From assembly GCA_913053795.1 (NCBI GenBank), contig CAJXGZ010000037.1:1-12434 (forward strand): a stretch of DNA of 12,434 nucleotides, read 5' to 3'. The position numbers were made by a program, and so were the translations under genes. Below are positions 7,187 through 12,434 of this stretch, piece by piece. Source of the stretch: an uncultured Rhodospirillales bacterium. Lineage in GTDB: Bacteria > Pseudomonadota > Alphaproteobacteria > Rhodospirillales > 2-02-FULL-58-16. Each line of letters opens with the position of its first letter. Position 1 is the stretch's first letter. Under the pieces are notes generated by a model. That model was not told where the DNA came from, searched no databases, and was given only the letters and a program-made list of their open reading frames with translations.

Positions 7187-8395
7187 TTAATCACTATCCA
7201 GTTCAACACGCGCCTTAAAATGGGAAAATACCAAGCAACCGAAGAGCAGCCCCTCGGTCGCAATAGTTGCCCACGCAGCCCCCAATATGCCATGGTTGGG
7301 GATCAACCAAAAATTCAGGCCAATGTTGAAAACTGCTGAGCTAATGGCCGCGAAAGCATAGAGCCATTCTCTATTGAGGACAATCAAGGCATTAGTCAAG
7401 ATTGAATTTGGCAGGACAAAAAACAGGCTGGCGAATAGCCAAGGGAGAATTTCTGCCGCCTGCCCATAGGCGGCGCCGTAGGTTAGATCCATCACTGGGC
7501 CGCCCAGGAGCCAGACGGCGCCGAAGACCGCTAGGGCTAGGCATCCCATCATCCCCAACTGTAGGACCAATTGCCGTTCGAAAGCATCTTTTTCCCGCCA
7601 GATCAGGCGCAACTGGCGGAAGAAGATCATCGACAGGGGAGTCAATACGAATATCACGCCTTCCAGAAGTCGGTAAGCGGCCGAGTAATTGCCGGTAAGG
7701 CCAGATTGCCCAAGAAGAGTCTCCAGCATTACAATATCGATCCGAAAATACAGGACCGTCGCCGCATCAATTGCGAGAAAGGCCAGGCTAGTCCGCAGCA
7801 ATTCCTTGGATAGACCAAATCGGGGACGGCGGATAAAGCGCCTGGCGACCGGCAGGAAAAAGGCCGCCAGTTGGCCGGCTAGCCAGGCCAGAAGCACGGC
7901 CTCCACACTCTCCCAAACGAGCCACCCGGCGACCACTGCGACGACGGTGATGGTTCTGACTGTGATCCGCCACCAGGCGTCAGCGACGAAAGCGCCCTGC
8001 CCCCGTAGATAAGCGGAGATAAATTCGAACAGAACCTTGCCGCCGGTAACCGTGACGGCCAACCCCACCGCCAGGCGTTGGTCGCCGAAGGCCGACAGGG
8101 CGACGGCCAAACCAAACAGCGTCGCCACGGCCAAATGGCCGAGACTAACGGGAACCAGAGTGGACTCGACGGCGGTCGGGTCCAATGAAGCGGCCGCTTT
8201 CTCCCGCATTATGAACATCCGGTAGCCGCCGTCCTGGACAACCCCGTAAATGGCGGCAAGGCTAAGGAGAAAATTGTAGGCGCCAAACGTCTCCGGGCCC
8301 ATCAACCGTCCAAGCAACATCGACAGCAGCAGCGAAACGACGCCTACGTAGCCGGCGGCGATCCATTGGCTGGAAAGATTGCGTATGAGGCTCAC
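7187..8395 (-). CDS. Polysaccharide flippase of the MOP/MATE superfamily (Wzx-like, 402 aa)
   Basis: This is an integral inner-membrane protein with around 12 hydrophobic helices and no large soluble domain, which is typical length and form for oligosaccharide-lipid flippases. The N-terminal pattern LLGRLMGPETFGAYNFLLSLA (about 27-47), followed by a GGYRMFIMRE segment (56-65), is characteristic. These proteins move undecaprenyl-linked repeat units to the periplasmic side. The start is placed at GTG 8395, whose last bases overlap the TGA of the glycosyltransferase gene (GTGA). The longer open frame to 8464 would add 23 basic residues that do not fit the family N terminus. The GTGA overlap points to translational coupling with the glycosyltransferase. 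The gene ends 32 bases before the MITE-like element. Confidence 0.9.
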   Translation of the reverse strand: MSLIRNLSSQWIAAGYVGVVSLLLSMLLGRLMGPETFGAYNFLLSLAAIYGVVQDGGYRMFIMREKAAASLDPTAVESTLVPVSLGHLAVATLFGLAVALSAFGDQRLAVGLAVTVTGGKVLFEFISAYLRGQGAFVADAWWRITVRTITVVAVVAGWLVWESVEAVLLAWLAGQLAAFFLPVARRFIRRPRFGLSKELLRTSLAFLAIDAATVLYFRIDIVMLETLLGQSGLTGNYSAAYRLLEGVIFVLTPLSMIFFRQLRLIWREKDAFERQLVLQLGMMGCLALAVFGAVWLLGGPVMDLTYGAAYGQAAEILPWLFASLFFVLPNSILTNALIVLNREWLYAFAAISSAVFNIGLNFWLIPNHGILGAAWATIATEGLLFGCLVFSHFKARVELDSD

Positions 8396-9576
8396 GACGA
8401 CAAAAGCTTTCCGTCGGCGGTGTTGCGGAGGACCTCCAACGTTCTGCACGCAGTGTCGTCCCAAGAATAGCGGGCGGATTGCCGTCTTGCAGCCTTAGCA
8501 ATACTCGTGCGTTCATCAAGGCTAAGGCTGGAGGCCCAGGCCAGAGCCTCGGTCCATGCATCGACATCCTGGGCCGGCGCGTGATGGGCTTGGCCGCCGG
8601 CTACCTCGATCAGGGCGTCCGCGTCACTGAGTAGAGTGACGGCGCCGCAGGCCATGGCCTCAATGGCCGGTATTCCAAAACCCTCATAAACCGTAGGATA
8701 AGCGAAAGCCGTAGCGCCGGAATACAAACCGGGCAGATCCTCGGAAACCACGTAACCAGGAAAGACGAGCCGGCAGCCGGGGCACAGGCTCTCAAGATAG
8801 GTTCGACGCCCCTCGCGGCCCCAGCCGCCGAGTCCCGCCAAAACCAGGGGGGTCGTTGATTGCACGGACTGGGGAAGGCGCGAATAGGCCTGGATCAGGA
8901 TCGCAAGATTTTTGCGCGGCTCCAGGGTGCAAACGGACAAGAAATACCGGCCAGGCTGGAGGCCGTATTTTTCACTTACAGCCGCAATCTTGTCAGGCGC
9001 CGCAGGTTGTAAATTAGACGACACGCCATTGGGAATAACGTTGATTCGCTCCGCGGCGCAGCCGAACACCTCGATGATTTCGCGTTTGGTGAATTCGGAC
9101 ACGGTGATGATAGTCCGCGCCCGTTCAATCCCGCGGGGCAAGTTGTCCAGCCATTTCAGGCGATTTTTGGGATGAAACTGGGGAAACCTGATGTGAGACA
9201 GGTCGTGCACCGTAATAACCGCGGGATCGACCCACCCGGGCGATACGAAGCAGGGTTCCCAGAACACGTCGAACTGACGCTCCGCCATGCCCTTTTCAAA
9301 GCGGTGGCGCTTGAATGCATGCCATGCCTGGCGGGCGCCTGGAACCTGCTTGAGCGCCGTCCGCCAACGGTTTTCTCGCGGCGACGGGGAACCAACAGAA
9401 CAGTCGATCAGGTGCCTGATATCATCGATGCAGCCCCATCGGTGACCGAGAAAAAGGTCCAGGGAAAGGTCCGGGGCCAAATTCGGAAGACGGCTGATGA
9501 TTTCCCGAAGATAAATGCCGATACCCGCATGAGGTTGAAGAAGGACACTAGCGTCCACCGCCAACCGTACCGACAT
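8392..9576 (-). CDS. Family 4 glycosyltransferase (GT-B fold, 394 aa)
   Basis: This is a cytoplasmic, retaining glycosyltransferase that probably adds a sugar from a nucleotide donor to a lipid-linked oligosaccharide. The N-terminal domain has an acceptor-side glycine motif, AGIGIYLREI (17-26), and VHDLSHIRFP (123-132). The linker shows TVSEFTKREI (158-167) and IPNGV (181-185). The donor domain shows CTLEPRKN (216-223) and the E-x7-E motif in YEGFGIPAIEAMACG (E298 and E306). It resembles mannosyltransferases of the WbdB/MtfB kind, but the sugar cannot be told from sequence alone. The start is ATG 9576, preceded by AGGAG eight bases upstream; an in-frame ATG at 9597 lacks this. A candidate promoter lies just upstream, so the gene may head its own transcript with the flippase. 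Confidence 0.92.
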   Translation of the reverse strand: MSVRLAVDASVLLQPHAGIGIYLREIISRLPNLAPDLSLDLFLGHRWGCIDDIRHLIDCSVGSPSPRENRWRTALKQVPGARQAWHAFKRHRFEKGMAERQFDVFWEPCFVSPGWVDPAVITVHDLSHIRFPQFHPKNRLKWLDNLPRGIERARTIITVSEFTKREIIEVFGCAAERINVIPNGVSSNLQPAAPDKIAAVSEKYGLQPGRYFLSVCTLEPRKNLAILIQAYSRLPQSVQSTTPLVLAGLGGWGREGRRTYLESLCPGCRLVFPGYVVSEDLPGLYSGATAFAYPTVYEGFGIPAIEAMACGAVTLLSDADALIEVAGGQAHHAPAQDVDAWTEALAWASSLSLDERTSIAKAARRQSARYSWDDTACRTLEVLRNTADGKLLSS

Positions 9577-9584
9577 CAACCGAT

Positions 9585-9589
9585 CTCCT
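9585..9589 (-). promoter_or_regulatory. Ribosome binding site fixing the GT4 start
   Basis: AGGAG on the minus strand ends eight bases before ATG 9576, an ideal distance. It selects the MSVRLAVDAS start over the in-frame ATG seven codons earlier, which overlaps the motif region and would lack its own site. Confidence 0.65.
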
Positions 9590-9610
9590 GCCGCCAATAG
9601 TGAGGCGCGA

Positions 9611-9639
9611 ATTATGGTTTATCAGCCGATTATCAACAA
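9611..9639 (-). promoter_or_regulatory. Candidate sigma-70-type promoter for the GT4-flippase genes
   Basis: In the 87-base gap after the hydrolase gene, the minus strand reads TTGTTG (9634-9639), then 17 bases, then CATAAT (9611-9616). The -10 matches consensus at 5 of 6 positions and the -35 at 3 of 6, with optimal spacing. A start near 9604 would give a leader of about 28 bases containing the AGGAG. No convincing terminator was seen after the hydrolase stop, so read-through from upstream is also possible. Confidence 0.35.
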
Positions 9640-9663
9640 GGGCTTTATCGACGGATTACATTG

Positions 9664-10953
9664 TCAGCGGCAGGGTGTCGGCTCAAGACTTACCCAGGCG
9701 ACCGCGTGGAGAGGAATGCGGCTCAGGCGGTAGGTGTCGTCTCCCAGGCTTTCCGGCGCGGACATCGGAAGCGGGGCTTGCAACGGCTCGGGGCCACGGT
9801 CCGGGATCAGGCGAGCGACCGGCTTGAAGCACTGATTGGCGGAATGATTGCGCAGCCTGATCGTAACCCGGGCCCAATCCGGCGTTCGGCGATCTTCAAA
9901 GAACCCGATCAGAATCTGCGCCGCCCGCGCCCCCGGTCCGGCAGGCGCCGCAAGCGCGACGATACGGGGATCGTCGGAAGAAACGGTGAGGCGGTTCTCT
10001 TCGAGGGCGGCGTAAGCCCGGTACAGCCACCATGCGGCGCGGCGGTCCAAGCCGTCCCCGCCCACAATGCCATCCAACGGAAAACAGTTGAATAGCCGTT
10101 CCGATCCCTCCCGGCCTTCCCGCCAACAAGCTTTGGCCGCGCTGGCAATGCCGGCCTGCTCCATGGCCGCCAGATAGGCGAGCAATTCTCCCGGGCTGAA
10201 CTGATCATTATCGTCCGCGTATTCCCCGATCTGGAGTTCCTGAACGCTGATTTTCTCATAGGCGCCGGATTTAAATACGGCTTGGCGCGCATAATCAACA
10301 TTGAAGGGGAGTTTGGGTATGAGCCATCGTGTAAGCTCATGCCAAGACAAGATGTCAATCTTGAGGCCATGGTCCAGAGAATAGTCCAAGAACTGTTTTA
10401 GTCGGACGCGGCTGAAACTGGCGAGACTGGGGCCTACAATCTTAACCTTGTCGCCCAGTTCACTGTGCAACACATTGTATGCCCGTCGAAAGGTTTCCAA
10501 GTATTGAGCGACAGATCCTCCCCAGAAATGACTGAGGTCGGGCTCATTCCAAATATCCCACAATATGGGGCGGCGCCCTACCTTGCGGGCGAGATTGCGA
10601 ACGTATTCTTCCCACCGTCCGTAATTATCGAATGGCCAGCCGTTTTTCCCACCGTATTCAAAGCCGTCGCTTACCACTAATTGAAACCGGGCGTTCATGG
10701 AAGCTACGCGGTCGTATAATGCGGGAGAGAACCTCCCCATGCGGAATAATTTCGGCTTCAGCGGGCGAACCAGATCATCGGGCGGTTCGTGTTCCTTTAT
10801 TCCGTGAAGGAAGCCGCCGAGAGACGGGCGTTGAAGAGACTGCGAGAAATCGACGTCCACAACCGCTTCGAGGTATTCTTCCCCGACAGCCGGTGATACC
10901 GTAAGCACAATAAGGGAGATGGCCAAGATGGAGGCGATGGCGTATTCCCGCAT
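9664..10953 (-). CDS. Exported clan-A glycoside hydrolase, GH39/PslG-like (429 aa)
   Basis: A signal peptide is clear at residues 1-24 (MREYAIASILAISLIVLTVS, then PAVGEE with a cleavage site near AVG). The rest reads as a TIM-barrel: LFRMGRF (69-75), WDIWNEPD (132-139) with E137 as probable acid/base, VGPSLASF (173-180), SWHEL (203-207) and VQELQIGEYA (237-246), where E239 is the probable nucleophile and E244 the less likely alternative. The region after about 325 could be a small beta domain. PslG of Pseudomonas is a comparable hydrolase encoded in an exopolysaccharide locus, which acts on its own polymer in the periplasm. By analogy this enzyme may trim or release the polymer made here; substrate unknown. 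The start is ATG 10953 with a GGATGG about nine bases upstream; an in-frame TTG at 10974 is less likely. It is the first gene of the minus-strand set. Confidence 0.85.
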   Translation of the reverse strand: MREYAIASILAISLIVLTVSPAVGEEYLEAVVDVDFSQSLQRPSLGGFLHGIKEHEPPDDLVRPLKPKLFRMGRFSPALYDRVASMNARFQLVVSDGFEYGGKNGWPFDNYGRWEEYVRNLARKVGRRPILWDIWNEPDLSHFWGGSVAQYLETFRRAYNVLHSELGDKVKIVGPSLASFSRVRLKQFLDYSLDHGLKIDILSWHELTRWLIPKLPFNVDYARQAVFKSGAYEKISVQELQIGEYADDNDQFSPGELLAYLAAMEQAGIASAAKACWREGREGSERLFNCFPLDGIVGGDGLDRRAAWWLYRAYAALEENRLTVSSDDPRIVALAAPAGPGARAAQILIGFFEDRRTPDWARVTIRLRNHSANQCFKPVARLIPDRGPEPLQAPLPMSAPESLGDDTYRLSRIPLHAVAWVSLEPTPCR

Positions 10954-11051
10954 ATTCAATACCCATCCGAGCAATTTAATCCATTCCGATCATTGTGTGG
11001 TGAATGCTATTAAGCCAGAATAGTCGCGGGTTCTAAATCCCATGCCGTTTC
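10954..11051. other. 98-bp divergent intergenic region
   Basis: This gap separates the minus-strand hydrolase gene from the plus-strand VanZ-like gene and should hold promoters for both. It is visibly more AT-rich than its flanks. The best plus-strand candidate is TTGTGT (10993-10998), 17 bases, then CAGAAT (11016-11021), which is weak. On the minus strand TTCACC, then 19 bases, then TTAAAT is also weak. I see no strong operator-like palindrome. Confidence 0.35.
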
Positions 11052-11930
11052 ATGCCAACGCATATGAGGAAGCATAAGCTTGTTCCGATGAGCCACGTCA
11101 AGAAATTCTGGGCCGAAGTCGCTCTCCATGGAGGGGCGGTCGGGCTGGTCCTCCTGTATCTGGGAGGATACGATACTTGGCTGTATCTTCGCGGTGTTTT
11201 CGGGCGCGAGGCCGATATGGTTCCCTTCCTCGCGTTCGGGCTCCTTGCGGGCCTGCTGCTTGTCGGTTTCTTCTGGGCGAAACGTCGAGGGGTGAGGCGC
11301 AACTTCGCCCCAATCATTATCGGCGTCGTTCTTGGTATGGCGTTCCTGGCGCTTCCCGATGGCGCTTTTCCGGGAAAGCGAATCCATATTTCCCAATACA
11401 TGATATTGGCTTTTCTGGCGGGCGCCGCATTTAGGCTCAGGCTGGACGGCGCGGCGCTGTTCGTTGCGACAGCACTTTACGTCGCCGTTCTCGGGATTCA
11501 TGACGAAATGCTTCAAGGCTTGCATCCTTCCCGCTATTTTGCCGTCCGAGACGTCGTCGTTAACGCCCTCAGCGGACTGGCCGGGACGTTCGTCGCCTAC
11601 GGGTTTTTGGCGTCACCTGCCGATAAGAGAGAAGGGAGGGCGCACTTCGCTACGCTGCTCCGTTCTCGGTTCTGGCCGATAATGAATTTGACCATGATTG
11701 GATTATCCTGTGTGGCCCTTGTTTTAGCAATGCAGCAGTTTAAGGGTATTCCCGTTCCTTCGTGGGTGGCTTTGCCGCTAATCGTGGCGACGGGCTCATG
11801 GTTGCTTCTAGGCCTCGACAGGGATATCGCGCCGAAATTTCGTGCAAGTGGTCGTCTTATCGTAACCGGCTGTGCTTTGATCGCCGTTTACCCCATGGTC
11901 TCCAATGTTTTTCAAATTGAGTTCAATTAG
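11052..11930 (+). CDS. VanZ-like multi-spanning membrane protein (292 aa)
   Basis: This inner-membrane protein has about seven hydrophobic segments. The VanZ-like core lies at residues about 111-180: IHISQYMILAFL, then HDEMLQGLHPSRYFAVRDVV (150-169) and NALSGLAG (171-178), matching the family pattern of an acidic residue and glutamine before an Arg/Asp pair and an Asn-Gly helix. VanZ confers teicoplanin resistance, but most relatives are of unknown function and occur in envelope or polysaccharide loci (some are linked to exosortase systems). The start is uncertain: ATG 11052, 11064 and 11088 are all in frame and none has a clear ribosome site at good distance; AGGAAG lies 14 bases before 11088. 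Its end overlaps the next gene by 26 bases, which indicates co-transcription. It is read away from the polysaccharide genes. Confidence 0.8.
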   Translation: MPTHMRKHKLVPMSHVKKFWAEVALHGGAVGLVLLYLGGYDTWLYLRGVFGREADMVPFLAFGLLAGLLLVGFFWAKRRGVRRNFAPIIIGVVLGMAFLALPDGAFPGKRIHISQYMILAFLAGAAFRLRLDGAALFVATALYVAVLGIHDEMLQGLHPSRYFAVRDVVVNALSGLAGTFVAYGFLASPADKREGRAHFATLLRSRFWPIMNLTMIGLSCVALVLAMQQFKGIPVPSWVALPLIVATGSWLLLGLDRDIAPKFRASGRLIVTGCALIAVYPMVSNVFQIEFN

Positions 11931-12434
11931 CCTCGTTGCCATTCTGACTGGTTGGGTCATCCTGACTTGGCAAAATACTTGGCGAAAGCCGCCGATAGGG
12001 GTGATTGTTCTCACGGTTGAGAGTCTGAGAGCGGACGGCTTGCGCCCGGACGTCATGCCCAACGTCCTGAAGGCGGCAGCTTCCGGCGTGGTCTTTCCAC
12101 AACACCGCACCGTATCCGCTTGGACGGGGGGGAATATGGTTTCTCTCCTGACCGGCTTGCTGCCTGAACGTCACGGAGTGCGGGCGAACAGTCGCTCCTA
12201 CGATGCCGATCAAGAGCCGCCGCTGAAGATCCTAAGATCTCGCGGCTGGAAAGTTAACGGATTACAAGCCTTCATGAAGGTAGGCATCTACGACGGCTTG
12301 GGATTGGAGATTCTTGACGGCGTTTCCTTGAAGGATAAGCTGATCGAAATGGCGAGGGAAACCAGGACGCCGACTTTTCTCTGGTATCACTACCTTGAAA
12401 CACACTTGCCCTATCGCCAGGAACGGCGGGGAAA
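11905..12434 (+). CDS. Sulfatase / phosphoglycerol-transferase-like protein, 3' truncated by the window edge
   Basis: The frame is open for 176 codons to the right edge. A short N-terminal hydrophobic segment (about 8-22) could anchor the protein in the membrane with the catalytic domain outside. The alkaline-phosphatase/sulfatase fold shows in VIVLTVESLRADGLRP (33-48), MPNVLKAAASGVVF (51-64), SAWTGGNMVSLLTGLLPERHGV (71-92) and WYHYLETHLPY near the edge. The usual first metal-binding Asp is Glu (E39), and T74 sits where the nucleophile is expected, a Glu/Thr pairing as in LtaS-type transferases rather than the Cys/Ser of formylglycine sulfatases. The start ATG 11905 lies inside the VanZ-like gene (26-base overlap) and has no clear ribosome site, so coupling is likely but the exact start is tentative. 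Possible roles are adding or removing a phospho- or sulfo-group on a surface glycan; this is inference. Confidence 0.8.
   Translation, partial: MFFKLSSISLVAILTGWVILTWQNTWRKPPIGVIVLTVESLRADGLRPDVMPNVLKAAASGVVFPQHRTVSAWTGGNMVSLLTGLLPERHGVRANSRSYDADQEPPLKILRSRGWKVNGLQAFMKVGIYDGLGLEILDGVSLKDKLIEMARETRTPTFLWYHYLETHLPYRQERRG

Noticed and set aside
7109..7339. Plus-strand open frame beginning in the palindromic element
   Set aside because: It shares a short peptide with the upstream extension of the carbamoyltransferase frame only because the arms are inverted copies. It then runs antisense through the flippase end and has no coding features.
9577..9663. Possible terminator between the hydrolase and GT4 genes
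   Set aside because: Only short imperfect repeats of a GATAA theme are present, with no stable stem followed by a T run.
11010..11525. 171-codon minus-strand open frame
   Set aside because: Antisense to the VanZ-like gene, very hydrophilic with no motif, whereas the plus strand encodes clear membrane helices.

Overview
The window looks like part of a chromosomal surface- or exo-polysaccharide locus of a Gram-negative bacterium. The exported hydrolase, the MOP-type flippase, the moderately high GC by eye and the tightly overlapped genes suggest a proteobacterium, perhaps an alphaproteobacterium; the taxonomic guess is weak. Eight protein-coding genes fill almost the whole window and no stretch above 300 bases lacks a gene. 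No rRNA, tRNA, CRISPR array or intact transposase was seen.

Layout. Six genes lie on the minus strand. In their transcription order they are: an exported clan-A glycoside hydrolase resembling PslG (10953-9664), a GT4 glycosyltransferase (9576-8392), a polysaccharide flippase starting at a GTG that overlaps the glycosyltransferase stop (8395-7187), a NodU/TobZ-type O-carbamoyltransferase (7006-5252), a DUF2079 multi-spanning membrane protein (5232-3619) and a 1198-residue exported, membrane-anchored protein of no recognised family (3622-26). Two genes diverge on the plus strand from about 11050: a VanZ-like membrane protein (11052-11930) and a sulfatase / phosphoglycerol-transferase-like protein that overlaps it and runs off the right edge (11905 onward).

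How the genes may work together. The glycosyltransferase would extend a lipid-linked sugar unit, the carbamoyltransferase would add carbamoyl groups to it, and the flippase would move it across the inner membrane. The hydrolase would trim or release polymer in the periplasm. The DUF2079 protein, the giant exported protein and the plus-strand sulfatase-fold enzyme are candidates for further decoration or assembly at the outer face of the membrane. The initiating sugar-phosphate transferase, polymerase and export channel are not in the window. These roles are inferred from family and context.

The two least ordinary things are a 130-bp MITE-like palindromic element (7026-7155) with perfect 29-bp inverted arms and a 3-bp direct repeat, lying between the flippase and the carbamoyltransferase, and the 1198-residue protein with its strongly basic, internally repeated insert (residues about 529-595).
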